64,000 nt of DNA from Microbacterium sp. ProA8 (GTDB lineage Bacteria > Actinomycetota > Actinomycetes > Actinomycetales > Microbacteriaceae), in assembly GCF_039905635.1 (NCBI RefSeq), contig NZ_CP157000.1, forward strand, positions 1,550,001-1,614,000, read 5' to 3'. Below are positions 18,052-26,124 of this stretch, piece by piece. A model generated the notes under the pieces. That model searched no databases, was not told the DNA's origin, and saw only the letters and a program-made list of their open reading frames with translations. Within the stretch, counting starts at the first letter, position 1. Every line of letters starts with the position of its first letter. A program made the translations under genes and the position numbers.

Positions 18052-18878
18052 CGGATCCGGCGGGCCGGACGCGAACGCCTGTGTCGCTCGCCCGCCGTGT
18101 CATCGTCGCCGTCATCGTCGTGTCGTTCGGCGTCGCCGCCATCAGCGGCATCGTCGTGCTGCTCGGCGCCGAAATGGGGCCCACGGCGTGGCGGGTTCTC
18201 AGCACGACCTCCGTAGTGGGGGCGTTCAGCGTCGCTGTGCTGTGCTGCGTCTCCCTCGTGGGGCGGCGTCTGCAGACGTTCGGTTTCGTCGGGGCGGGCG
18301 TCTCGGTCGTCGGGGCGGTGCTCGTGCTCGTCGCCCTGTGGGCCCAGCCCACGTGGGAGGCGGAGGCGTTCTGGGATTCGCTGTGGACGGCGGTGGCGGC
18401 ATCCGTCGGCTTCTCGTTCGCCTCCTTGCTCCTGCTGCTGGCGGACCGGCGCAGGACTGCGGTTCGGGTGGGACTCATCGTGACGCTCGCGCTCTTCGCG
18501 ATCGTCTTCGTGATGGTGATCTTCCCGGTGTGGACCGACGAGTACGGAGGGGAGTACTACGCCCGCGTCCTCGGGATCGTGTCGATCCTCGCCGCACTCG
18601 GTGCCATCGTGCTCCCCGTGCTGTCACTGCTCCTGCGCGACCGCCAGAGCCCCGCGGGCGACGGGACGGGTGACGCCTCGCTGTCGCCTGCGTCGTTCGA
18701 ACTGCTGCGAGCGGAGGCCGAGCGGCGCGGCGTCACGCCTGACGAACTGGTGGGCGCGTTGCTGCGACCGGTGTCCGTGGGTGCCGCTCCTGCGTACGAG
18801 CAGCCGCCGGCGTACGAGCCGCCTCCCGCGTACCAGCCGCCTCCCGCGTACGAGCCGCCGCCCGCGCAACGCCCGTAG
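18048..18878 (+). CDS. membrane protein with C-terminal PPAYE repeats
   Basis: 276-residue protein of unknown function. Residues ~15-195 carry about six hydrophobic helices. A soluble segment follows (SPASFELLRAEAERRGVTPDELVGALL), then a short proline/tyrosine tail with four to five repeats of PPAYE/PPAYQ (about residues 253-275). Such Pro-Tyr tails in actinobacterial membrane proteins often act as flexible cytoplasmic extensions. It is coupled to ribF by ATGA. Confidence 0.78.
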   Translation: MTDPAGRTRTPVSLARRVIVAVIVVSFGVAAISGIVVLLGAEMGPTAWRVLSTTSVVGAFSVAVLCCVSLVGRRLQTFGFVGAGVSVVGAVLVLVALWAQPTWEAEAFWDSLWTAVAASVGFSFASLLLLLADRRRTAVRVGLIVTLALFAIVFVMVIFPVWTDEYGGEYYARVLGIVSILAALGAIVLPVLSLLLRDRQSPAGDGTGDASLSPASFELLRAEAERRGVTPDELVGALLRPVSVGAAPAYEQPPAYEPPPAYQPPPAYEPPPAQRP

Positions 18879-18910
18879 ACGGCGTAGGTGGTCCGCCCTA
18901 CGATCGAGGC

Positions 18911-19291
18911 GTGCACGCGCTGGTCCTGATGGCCGCCGACGCCGCGGCCTCCGACTCCCCGAACATCTGGGGCGCCCTCGGGTGCGCGGTCGCGTTCTCG
19001 GCGTCCCTGTTGGCCACCCTCGACGCGTTCGCCGACCTGATCCTCGCCCGCGGCGACTCGCCGGCAGGTCGCCTCACCCCTGGGATCGGTATGAAGTTCG
19101 CGTCCAAGCTGATTGCCGCTGCCATCGCGGTGGTGTCTGCCGCGATTGTGCTCGCACTCGATGACAACTGGTTCGCCTTCACGACGCTGTCGATCGCCTT
19201 CGTGGTCGTCGTCGGCATCGGCGTGATCGTGCTGCTGCGTCAGGCGAAGGCGGCCGCCGCCGCGCCGGCCGCCGCCCAAGCCGGTGGATGA
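18911..19291 (+). CDS. small three-helix membrane protein
   Basis: 126-residue hypothetical protein with three hydrophobic helices (about 20-42, 65-82, 92-112) and an Ala-rich C-terminus. Start GTG 18911 is preceded by TACGAT (18899-18904) ending 6 nt upstream, consistent with a leaderless mRNA. No family recognised. Confidence 0.65.
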   Translation: MHALVLMAADAAASDSPNIWGALGCAVAFSASLLATLDAFADLILARGDSPAGRLTPGIGMKFASKLIAAAIAVVSAAIVLALDDNWFAFTTLSIAFVVVVGIGVIVLLRQAKAAAAAPAAAQAGG

Positions 19292-19352
19292 AGTCGCGGT
19301 CCGGGCATCGACCAGCGCGAGGTGCGGGCGACAGAAAGCCGATCTCACGGCT

Positions 19353-19366
19353 GCTCATCTGAGCAA
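19353..19366. promoter_or_regulatory. candidate SorC/DeoR-type operator upstream of the deo cluster
   Basis: Perfect palindrome TGCTCA-TC-TGAGCA, 70 bp before the repressor start. SorC-family regulators commonly bind TGAACA/TGTTCA-like palindromes, so this is a reasonable autoregulatory site for the adjacent repressor. I saw no identical second copy before deoC. Confidence 0.5.
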
Positions 19367-19435
19367 GATTCGTGCAGATGTTGGCGCGCCGCGCCTCCGT
19401 GTGTCAGCCTTGTGGAGGACGACGGAGGGAGGATC

Positions 19436-20377
19436 GTGGACGCCGTCGACGAACTTCTCTCGATCCGGGCCGCCGAGCTCTACTACGAAGAGAACCTCAC
19501 GCAGGAGGAGATCGGCCGCAATCTGCAGATCACCCGCTGGAAGGTGGGGCGCCTGCTCACCCAGGCCAAGGACGAGGGATTCGTCCGCATCGAGATCCTG
19601 CATTCCCGCGCTCGCCGTCCGCAGCTCGAGCGGCGCCTCCGCGACGAACGCGGCGTCGCGGCGATCGTGGTCTCGCGCGCGGGGGTCCGCAACGAGGACG
19701 AGCTGCAGCAGCGCGTCACGCAGGCGGCGGCCGACCACCTCACGGCGCTGCGGCCGAGCCCGCGCGTGCTCGGTGTCAGCTGGGGACGCACGCTGTCCGA
19801 CATCGCGCACCACCTTCGCGACGGCTGGTCCTCGGGCACGGACGTCGTGCAGATCAACGGCGGTGTGAGCATGAGCCAGCGCCCGGGCACCGCGGCCGCC
19901 ACGGCGGTCAGCATCGCGCAGAAGGGCGGCGGCGCCGCGGCACTGCTGCCGAGTCCCGCGATCCTCGAGCACCGGGCGACGAAGGAGGCGATCGAGGCCG
20001 ACCGCGTCGTCGCCCGCATCCTCGAGACCGCAGGGTCCGCCGACGCGTACCTGTTCAGCGCCGGTGCGGCCGATCACCGCTCGGTCCACGTCGACAGCGG
20101 CTACCTCACGCCGAACGACATCGACCGCCTGGTCGCGGCCGGTGCGGTCGGCGACGTGGTCGGGCGCTACATCGGCGCCGACGGCCGCATCGTCGACCAC
20201 GACCTCGATGCCCGCACCGTCGGCATCTCCCTCGACGCCCTCCGCCGCGCCGACGTGGCCATCGCCGTCATCGCGGGCGAGGCCAAGCGCGCGATCGCGG
20301 ACGCCGTGGTCGCCTCGGGCCTCTGCTCGCTGCTCGTCACCGACGAATCGACGGCACATCACCTGCTCGACAGGTGA
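19436..20377 (+). CDS. deoR: SorC/DeoR family sugar-binding transcriptional regulator
   Basis: 313-residue regulator. The N-terminal helix-turn-helix is RAAELYYEENLTQEEIGRNLQITRWKVGRLLTQA (about residues 10-43); the remainder is the SorC-type sugar-phosphate sensor domain with VLGVSWGRTLSDIA, VVQINGG and LFSAGA. GTG 19436 has GGAGGGAGG just upstream, better than longer in-frame starts. Directly upstream of deoC, it most likely represses the deoxyribonucleoside genes and is released by deoxyribose-5-phosphate, by analogy with Bacillus DeoR. Confidence 0.87.
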   Translation: MDAVDELLSIRAAELYYEENLTQEEIGRNLQITRWKVGRLLTQAKDEGFVRIEILHSRARRPQLERRLRDERGVAAIVVSRAGVRNEDELQQRVTQAAADHLTALRPSPRVLGVSWGRTLSDIAHHLRDGWSSGTDVVQINGGVSMSQRPGTAAATAVSIAQKGGGAAALLPSPAILEHRATKEAIEADRVVARILETAGSADAYLFSAGAADHRSVHVDSGYLTPNDIDRLVAAGAVGDVVGRYIGADGRIVDHDLDARTVGISLDALRRADVAIAVIAGEAKRAIADAVVASGLCSLLVTDESTAHHLLDR

Positions 20378-20432
20378 CGCCGAGCCGCGGCATCCGTTTT
20401 CACATCCCTTCCCACGAAAGCCAGGTCAGCAC

Positions 20433-21440
20433 ATGTCAGGCACCTCCATCGTGACGCTCCCCGAGCGGGCCGTCGAGCTGCTCGGCGGGCAGCCCGACGA
20501 CACCACCCTCCGGCGCTATCTGCACGGTCTCCCCGGCGTCGACGCCGTCGGCCTCGAGCAGCGGGCCGCCTCGCTCGGCACCCGCTCGATCAAGACCACC
20601 TCCAAGGCGTGGGCGCTCGACAAGATCATCGAGCTGATCGACCTCACCACCCTCGAGGGCGCCGACACACCCGGCAAGGTGCGCTCGCTCGTCGCGAAGG
20701 CGCTGAACCCGGATGCCTCCGACCCGACCTGTCCGCGCGTGGCGGCCGTCTGCGTGTACGGCGACATGGTGCCCTCCGCGGTGGAGGCGCTCGGATCGGC
20801 GCACGGCGACCCCGATGAGGGGGGAGTGAGTGTGGCCGCGGTCGCCACCGCGTTCCCGAGCGGTCGCGCGTCGCTCGACATCAAGCTCGCCGACACCGCC
20901 GATGCCGTCGCCCACGGCGCGGACGAGATCGACATGGTCATCGACCGCGGGGCGTTCCTCGCCGGGCGCTACGGACTCGTCTTCGACCAGATCGCGCGGG
21001 TCAAGCAGGCCTGCCGCCGCGAGGACGGCACGTACGCCTCCCTCAAGGTGATCCTCGAGACGGGTGAGCTCAACACCTACGACAACATCAAGCGCGCGTC
21101 GTGGCTGGCCATCCTCGCGGGCGGCGACTTCATCAAGACCTCGACCGGCAAGGTGCAGCCGGCGGCGACCCTGCCGGTCACGCTCCTCATGCTCGAGGTG
21201 GTGCGCGACTGGCACCGTGCGACCGGTGAGAAGGTCGGCGTCAAGCCGGCGGGCGGCATCCGCACGTCGAAGGACGCCATCAAGTACCTCGTGACCGTCG
21301 CCGAGACCGTGGGCGAGGAATGGCTGCAGCCGCACCTGTTCCGCTACGGGGCATCGAGCCTCCTCAACGACGTACTGCTGCAGCGCCAGAAGCTGAAGAC
21401 CGGTCACTACTCCGGTGCCGACTACGTGACCATCGACTGA
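20433..21440 (+). CDS. deoC: deoxyribose-phosphate aldolase
   Basis: 335-residue DeoC, which splits 2-deoxyribose 5-phosphate into acetaldehyde and glyceraldehyde 3-phosphate. The Schiff-base lysine lies in GGDFIKTSTGKVQPAAT and the second active-site lysine in VGVKPAGGIRTSKDA; KVILETGEL is also conserved. It belongs to the longer DeoC class that starts with about 60 extra N-terminal residues compared with the short form. It lies 55 bp after the repressor and 14 bp before an aldehyde dehydrogenase that can remove the acetaldehyde. Confidence 0.95.
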   Translation: MSGTSIVTLPERAVELLGGQPDDTTLRRYLHGLPGVDAVGLEQRAASLGTRSIKTTSKAWALDKIIELIDLTTLEGADTPGKVRSLVAKALNPDASDPTCPRVAAVCVYGDMVPSAVEALGSAHGDPDEGGVSVAAVATAFPSGRASLDIKLADTADAVAHGADEIDMVIDRGAFLAGRYGLVFDQIARVKQACRREDGTYASLKVILETGELNTYDNIKRASWLAILAGGDFIKTSTGKVQPAATLPVTLLMLEVVRDWHRATGEKVGVKPAGGIRTSKDAIKYLVTVAETVGEEWLQPHLFRYGASSLLNDVLLQRQKLKTGHYSGADYVTID

Positions 21441-21454
21441 GCCGGGAAGAAGAC

Positions 21455-22978
21455 ATGAGTTTCCTCGAATACGCGCCCGCCCCCGAGTCCCGCGCGATCC
21501 TGTCCCTCAAGCCCGAGTACGGGCTGTTCATCGACGGTGACTTCCGCGCCGGGTCGGGCGAGCCGTTCGCCACGATCTCGCCGGCGGACGAGAAGCACAT
21601 CGCCACGATCGCCTCGGCGAGCGAAGCGGATGTCGATGCCGCCGTCGCCGCGGCGCGCCGCGCCTACGACAAGACGTGGTCGAAGATGAGCGGGCGCGAC
21701 CGCGGCAAGTACCTCTTCCGGATCGCCCGGCTCGTGCAGGAGCGCGCGCGGGAGCTCGCCGTCGCCGAGAGCCTCGACAACGGCAAGCCGATCAAGGAGA
21801 GCCGCGATGTCGACGTGCCGCTCGTCGCCGCATGGTTCTTCTACTACGCCGGGTGGGCCGACAAGCTCGACTACGCGGGCCTCGGCGCCGACCCGCGAGC
21901 CCTCGGGGTCGCCGGGCAGATCATTCCCTGGAACTTCCCGCTGCTGATGCTGGCGTGGAAGATCGCCCCGGCGCTCGCCGCCGGCAACACCGTCGTCCTG
22001 AAGCCCGCCGAGACGACGCCGCTGTCGGCGCTCATCTTCGCCGAGATCCTGCAGCAGGCGGACCTGCCGCCGGGCGTGGTCAACATCGTGACAGGCGCCG
22101 GGCCGACCGGTGCGGCCCTGGTGCGGCATCCCGACGTGAACAAGGTCGCCTTCACGGGTTCCACCGCCGTCGGGCGCGAGATCGCGAAGGCGGTAGCCGG
22201 CACCGACAAGAAGCTCACCCTCGAACTCGGCGGCAAGGCCGCGAACATCGTGTTCGAAGACGCGCCGATCGACCAGGCGATCGAGGGCATCGTCAACGGC
22301 ATCTTCTTCAACCAGGGGCACGTGTGCTGCGCCGGCAGCCGTCTGCTGGTGCAGGAGTCGGTCCACGACGAGGTCGTCGATCGCCTGAAGTCCCGCCTGT
22401 CGACGCTGCGCCTGGGCGACCCGCTCGACAAGAACACCGACATCGGTGCGATCAACTCGCGCGCGCAGCTCGACCGCATCCGCGAGCTCAGCAAGGTCGG
22501 CGAGGACGAGGGCGCCGAGCGCTGGAGCGCGCCGTGCGTCATTCCCGACAACGGCTTCTGGTTCGCCCCGACGATCTTCACGAACGTGCAGGCCAGCCAT
22601 CGCATCGCCCGCGACGAGATCTTCGGACCGGTGCTGTCGGTGCTGACCTTCCGCACGCCCGCCGAGGCGATCGAGAAGGCGAACAACACCCCGTACGGCC
22701 TCTCGGCCGGCATCTGGACCGACAAGGGCTCGCGCATCCTCGCCGTCGCCGACCGCCTGCGGGCCGGTGTGGTCTGGGCGAACACCTTCAACCGGTTCGA
22801 CCCGTCGTCGCCGTTCGGCGGCTACAAGGAATCGGGCTACGGCCGCGAGGGCGGTCGCCACGGGCTGGCGGCGTATCTCAAGGGCGCGGCATCCGTATCC
22901 CCCCGGTCGTTGAGCGAGCGAGGAACGAGCGAGACGAAACGCGAATCCGCCCGCTCGAAGAAGGAGGTCTCCGCATGA
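21455..22978 (+). CDS. NAD-dependent aldehyde dehydrogenase
   Basis: 507-residue aldehyde dehydrogenase, probably oxidising the acetaldehyde produced by DeoC. GQIIPWNFPLLM is the cofactor-binding turn, FTGSTAVG the Rossmann glycine motif, LELGGKAAN carries the general-base Glu, and HVCCAGSR carries the catalytic Cys (about residue 291); EIFGPVLSV and GGYKESGYGREGG close the fold. The normal protein ends near LAAYL. The last ~25 residues (SPRSLSERGTSETKRE...) are encoded by an inserted dispersed repeat (22903-22942). GGGAAGAAG precedes the ATG; the stop overlaps the next gene by ATGA. Confidence 0.93.
   Translation: MSFLEYAPAPESRAILSLKPEYGLFIDGDFRAGSGEPFATISPADEKHIATIASASEADVDAAVAAARRAYDKTWSKMSGRDRGKYLFRIARLVQERARELAVAESLDNGKPIKESRDVDVPLVAAWFFYYAGWADKLDYAGLGADPRALGVAGQIIPWNFPLLMLAWKIAPALAAGNTVVLKPAETTPLSALIFAEILQQADLPPGVVNIVTGAGPTGAALVRHPDVNKVAFTGSTAVGREIAKAVAGTDKKLTLELGGKAANIVFEDAPIDQAIEGIVNGIFFNQGHVCCAGSRLLVQESVHDEVVDRLKSRLSTLRLGDPLDKNTDIGAINSRAQLDRIRELSKVGEDEGAERWSAPCVIPDNGFWFAPTIFTNVQASHRIARDEIFGPVLSVLTFRTPAEAIEKANNTPYGLSAGIWTDKGSRILAVADRLRAGVVWANTFNRFDPSSPFGGYKESGYGREGGRHGLAAYLKGAASVSPRSLSERGTSETKRESARSKKEVSA
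22903..22942 (+). repeat. dispersed repeat, copy 1, inside the aldehyde dehydrogenase 3' end
   Basis: 40 bp running from CCGGTCGTTGAGCGAG to GACGAAACGC. It is identical over all 40 bases to the reverse complement of copy 2 in the intergenic region at 23891-23934. It is read in frame and adds a hydrophilic tail to the enzyme. I recall this repeat type as common in Microbacteriaceae genomes. Confidence 0.85.
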
Positions 22979-23838
22979 GCAAGCGACTGACCGTGCCGAA
23001 GACGTACAAGCTCTACATCGGCGGTGCCTTCCCCCGCAGCGAGTCAGGGCGCACCTACGAGGTCGCGACGCCGAAGGGCGACTTCCTCGCGAACGCCGCA
23101 CTCGCCTCGCGCAAGGATGCCCGGGATGCCGTCGTCGCCGCGCGCGGCGCCATCAAGGGCTGGTCGGGGGCCACCGCCTACAACCGCGGCCAGGTGCTGT
23201 ACCGGGTCGCGGAGGTGCTCGAGGGCCGTCGCGCCCAGTTCGTGGACGAGATCGTGCAGCAGACGGGGGCTTCGGCATCCGTCGCCGCCGCCGAGGTCGA
23301 CGAGGCCATCGACCGCTGGGTCTGGTACGCCGGCTGGTGCGACAAGTTCGCTCAGGTCGTCGGCAACGGCAACCCCGTCGCCGGACCGTACTTCAACATC
23401 TCGGTGCCCGAGCCCACCGGCGTCGTCGGGGTCATCGCCCCGCAGGACACGGCGCTCGTCGGACTCGTGTCGGCGATCGCCCCGGCTCTGGTGGCCGGCA
23501 ATGCGGTGGTCGTCGTGGCGTCGCAGCGCTACCCGCTGTCGGCGATCTCGCTCGCCGAGGTGCTGGCCACGAGCGACGTGCCCGGGGGAGTGGTCAACGT
23601 GCTGACCGGCTCGCCCGCCGAGATCGCCCCGTGGCTGGCCTCCCACCCCGACGTGCACGCGCTCGACCTCGTGGGCGCGGGCGATCTCGACTGGGTCGAC
23701 CTGCAGATCGCCGCGGCCGAGACGCTCACCCGCGTGCTCCCACCCGAGAACGGCACGGATGCCGCGGCCCCGAGCCTCTCCCGCATCACGGCGTTCACCG
23801 AGACCAAGACGGTGTGGCACACCAAGAGCCTCGTCTGA
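22975..23838 (+). CDS. half-length aldehyde dehydrogenase family protein without catalytic Cys
   Basis: 287-residue protein matching only the N-terminal cofactor-binding portion of aldehyde dehydrogenases: GGAFPRSESGRTYEV, PTGVVGVIAPQDTALVGLVSAIAPALVAGNAVVVV, and VVNVLTGSPAEIAPWLASHPDVHALDLVGAG. The ELGGK and catalytic Cys segments are absent, so it is unlikely to be an independent dehydrogenase. The frame is clean and it starts in an ATGA overlap with AAGGAGGT upstream, which argues for a functional gene and against decay. I recognise the same full-length plus short pair beside deoC in other actinobacteria; a subunit or regulatory role is inference. Confidence 0.82.
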   Translation: MSKRLTVPKTYKLYIGGAFPRSESGRTYEVATPKGDFLANAALASRKDARDAVVAARGAIKGWSGATAYNRGQVLYRVAEVLEGRRAQFVDEIVQQTGASASVAAAEVDEAIDRWVWYAGWCDKFAQVVGNGNPVAGPYFNISVPEPTGVVGVIAPQDTALVGLVSAIAPALVAGNAVVVVASQRYPLSAISLAEVLATSDVPGGVVNVLTGSPAEIAPWLASHPDVHALDLVGAGDLDWVDLQIAAAETLTRVLPPENGTDAAAPSLSRITAFTETKTVWHTKSLV

Positions 23839-23855
23839 CGCCAGTCGAGGGACCC

Positions 23856-23904
23856 GACGAAACGCCTCGGACTCCGCTGCCGCGGAAGTTCGAGGCGTTT
23901 CGTC
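23856..23904 (+). terminator. hairpin ending the deoC operon
   Basis: 14-bp arms GACGAAACGCCTCG (23856-23869) and its complement (23891-23904) around a 21-nt loop, starting 18 bp after the last stop of the operon. The right arm is the edge of dispersed repeat copy 2, so the repeat appears to have been co-opted as a terminator. Confidence 0.6.
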
Positions 23905-23934
23905 TCGCTCGTTCCTCGCTCGCTCAACGACCGG
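23891..23934 (-). repeat. dispersed repeat, copy 2
   Basis: 44-bp copy in the opposite orientation to copy 1 (40 of 40 shared bases identical). Together with copy 3 it forms an inverted pair separated by 11 bp, lying between the convergent deo operon and the NRDE gene. Confidence 0.85.
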
Positions 23935-23945
23935 GGTGAGGGGAA

Positions 23946-23992
23946 CCGGTCGTTGAGCGAGGGAGCGCCAGCGACCGAGACGAAACGCCTCG
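23946..23992 (+). repeat. dispersed repeat, copy 3 (variant)
   Basis: 47-bp variant: same ends (CCGGTCGTTGAGCGAG... and ...GACGAAACGCCTCG) but the middle reads GGAGCGCCAGCGACC. Pairs with copy 2 to form a long imperfect stem downstream of both flanking genes. Confidence 0.8.
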
Positions 23993-24020
23993 GACGTGGC
24001 GCAGACCTCGGCCGCCGCTC

Positions 24021-24737
24021 CTACTCGAGCGCGAGTCCGCCCCACTCGCCCGGGTTCGTCAGCTCGCCGTAGTGGACGTCCACGTCGCCCGCTGACACCG
24101 ATGCCACGCAGGCGAGGAGCGACAGCGTCGGGTAGCCGTAGGGGCGGTTGTCGCGGATGATGGCGCGGTCGTCGGTGGCGGGGAGTTCGGCGGATCGCTC
24201 GAGCACCTCGACCCACGGCATCCACCAGCGTCCTTCGTCCGAGGGCTCGGCCGACCGGAACTCGCCCAGCCAGCGGGCGATGCGCGGGGTGCCGGTGTCG
24301 TCGACGTCGTCGTGGGCGATCATGTGGGTTCCGGGTTCCAGCTCGACCGTGCGCAGCGTGACGCCGTCCCACGTGAGCACCCGCGCGTGCGCTCCGTCGA
24401 CCTCGACGAGGTTGAAGCCGTGGGTCGGCGGCTCGCCGCCCGGCGAGCGGCCCGCGACGGAGTCGAGCACGATGCCGCCCCGCGAGACCAGCTCGGACTC
24501 GGGGCGCGTCGACTCGTCCGCGCGGTTGAGGAGCACGGCGAGCCGGCCGGCAGCGGGGTCGGCCGCGAGCCACGCGCCGCCGGCGCGGACGTCGCGCACC
24601 CCCACGACCCCGTCGTGCGCTTCCGGCCACCAGCGGCCGAGCGGATTCCACGGCCGCTCCGGATCCTCGTCGCGGATCGCGAGCACACGTGTGGGCTCGT
24701 CGGCCGAGGCCGGGACGCGGATCACAACGGTGCACAT
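24021..24737 (-). CDS. NRDE/TANGO2 family protein
   Basis: 238-residue protein of the NRDE (TANGO2-like) family, which has an Ntn-hydrolase-like fold. It opens with MCTVVI, placing the conserved Cys at position 2, followed by AIRDEDPERPW in place of the classical NRDE motif, then GGAWLAAD and AVLLNRADE. Function is uncertain; haem handling has been proposed for TANGO2 relatives. ATG 24737 has GAGGAG upstream and gives the family's Met-Cys start, so the longer frame to 24761 is rejected. Confidence 0.82.
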   Translation of the reverse strand: MCTVVIRVPASADEPTRVLAIRDEDPERPWNPLGRWWPEAHDGVVGVRDVRAGGAWLAADPAAGRLAVLLNRADESTRPESELVSRGGIVLDSVAGRSPGGEPPTHGFNLVEVDGAHARVLTWDGVTLRTVELEPGTHMIAHDDVDDTGTPRIARWLGEFRSAEPSDEGRWWMPWVEVLERSAELPATDDRAIIRDNRPYGYPTLSLLACVASVSAGDVDVHYGELTNPGEWGGLALE

Positions 24738-24808
24738 GCAGATGCTCCTCGGGGGTGTCATCCGGCCGGTGGAGCCGGGGAGTCGGGCGGGCGTGCCAAG
24801 ATCGGAGG

Positions 24809-26044
24809 GTGTTCGTCGTAGTCGGGGTCACGGGTGGCATCGCCGCCTACAAGACGGTGCAGCTCGTGCGCCTGCTGGTCAAGGCGGGGCACGAGGTGCA
24901 TGTCGTCCCGACGGACGACGCCCTCCGGTTCGTCGGGCTGCCGACGTGGGAGGCGATCAGCCGTCATCCCGTGACGACCTCCGTCCACGATGACGTCGCG
25001 CGGGTCCGTCACGTCGCACTCGGCCAGGCGGCCGACCTCGTGATCGTGGCGCCCGCGACGGCGAACACCCTGGCGAAGATGACCGCAGGACTCGCGGACG
25101 ACCTCCTCGGAACGACCCTACTCGCCACCACGGCACCGGTCGTCGTGGCTCCGGCGATGCACACCGAGATGTGGCGCCACCCCTCGACCGTCCACAACAT
25201 GGCGACCCTGCGCGAGCGCGGGGTCATCGTGGTCGGCCCCGAGAGCGGTGAGCTGACCGGCGGCGACAGCGGACCGGGACGGATGTCGGAGCCCGAGGCG
25301 ATCCTCGACGCCGCGCTCGCCGCGGCCCGGGGCCGCGCCGCCGACCTCGACGGGCTCCGTGTGGTGGTGAGCGCCGGTGGCACGCGGGAGCCGATCGATC
25401 CGGTGCGCTACATCGGCAATCGCTCGAGCGGCCGCCAGGGCGTGGCCGTGGCGCTGTCGGCCGCCGAGCGCGGCGCAAACGTCGTGCTCGTCGCCGCCCA
25501 TGTCGACGACGGCGTGCTGGCCGCGGCATCCGCTGTCCCGCGTATGCGGGTCGTGCGCGCCGGTACCGCGGCGGAACTCGGTGCCGCCGTCGAGGCGGAG
25601 GCCGGCGCCGCCGACGTCATCGTCATGGCAGCCGCCGTCGCCGACTACCGCGTGGCCGAGGTGTCACCGCTCAAGCGCTCCAAGGAGTCCGCCGGAGGCG
25701 ACGGGATCACCCTCGACCTCATCGAGAACGACGACATCCTCGCCGGACTCGTCCGCCGCCGCCGGGAGGGCCAGACCATCGTCGGGTTCGCCGCCGAGAC
25801 GCCCGGCGACGGTGAGACGCTGCTCGACCGCGGACGACGCAAGGCCGCCCGCAAGGGCACCGACCTGCTGGCGGTGAACGAGGTCGGCTGGGCGAAGGGA
25901 TTCGAGGCCGCCGACAACGCGGTGACCGTCATCGACGTCGGCGGCGAGGTCGTCGCGGCGCGCCGGGGCAGCAAGAGCGACGTCGCCGAGGCGCTCTGGG
26001 ATGCTGTGCTCGTCGTGAGGCGAACCAGCGGGAATCCAAAGTAA
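24809..26044 (+). CDS. coaBC: bifunctional CoaBC (PPC synthetase/decarboxylase)
   Basis: 411-residue enzyme for two coenzyme A steps: joining 4'-phosphopantothenate to cysteine and decarboxylating the product. The N-terminal flavoprotein domain (CoaC) has VGVTGGIAAYKT, VRHVALGQAADL with the likely catalytic His, and PAMHTEMW. The flexible-flap position reads GELTGGDSGPGRM, with Gly where E. coli Dfp has Cys. The C-terminal CoaB domain has VSAGGTREPIDPVRYIGNRSSGRQG and DVIVMAAAVADYRV. Start GTG 24809 is set by the family start; CAAGAT ends 6 nt before it, so it may be leaderless, although GGAGG also abuts the GTG. Confidence 0.93.
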   Translation: MFVVVGVTGGIAAYKTVQLVRLLVKAGHEVHVVPTDDALRFVGLPTWEAISRHPVTTSVHDDVARVRHVALGQAADLVIVAPATANTLAKMTAGLADDLLGTTLLATTAPVVVAPAMHTEMWRHPSTVHNMATLRERGVIVVGPESGELTGGDSGPGRMSEPEAILDAALAAARGRAADLDGLRVVVSAGGTREPIDPVRYIGNRSSGRQGVAVALSAAERGANVVLVAAHVDDGVLAAASAVPRMRVVRAGTAAELGAAVEAEAGAADVIVMAAAVADYRVAEVSPLKRSKESAGGDGITLDLIENDDILAGLVRRRREGQTIVGFAAETPGDGETLLDRGRRKAARKGTDLLAVNEVGWAKGFEAADNAVTVIDVGGEVVAARRGSKSDVAEALWDAVLVVRRTSGNPK

Positions 26045-26124
26045 CGAAACAGTAACGGCGCATGTAGAGTGGTCCGCACCCCGTCGACGGCGACGTGGTG
26101 TACGACCCTCGGAGGACATGCCCG

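Noticed and set aside
22975..23838. Second aldehyde dehydrogenase as a pseudogene
   Set aside because: The frame is intact, the start is coupled with a strong ribosome binding site, and the short form recurs beside deoC in other actinobacteria.
26042..26070. GTAACG/TAGAGT as a firm promoter for the phosphodiesterase
   Set aside because: The -35 match is poor; only the -10 is mentioned in the gene entry.
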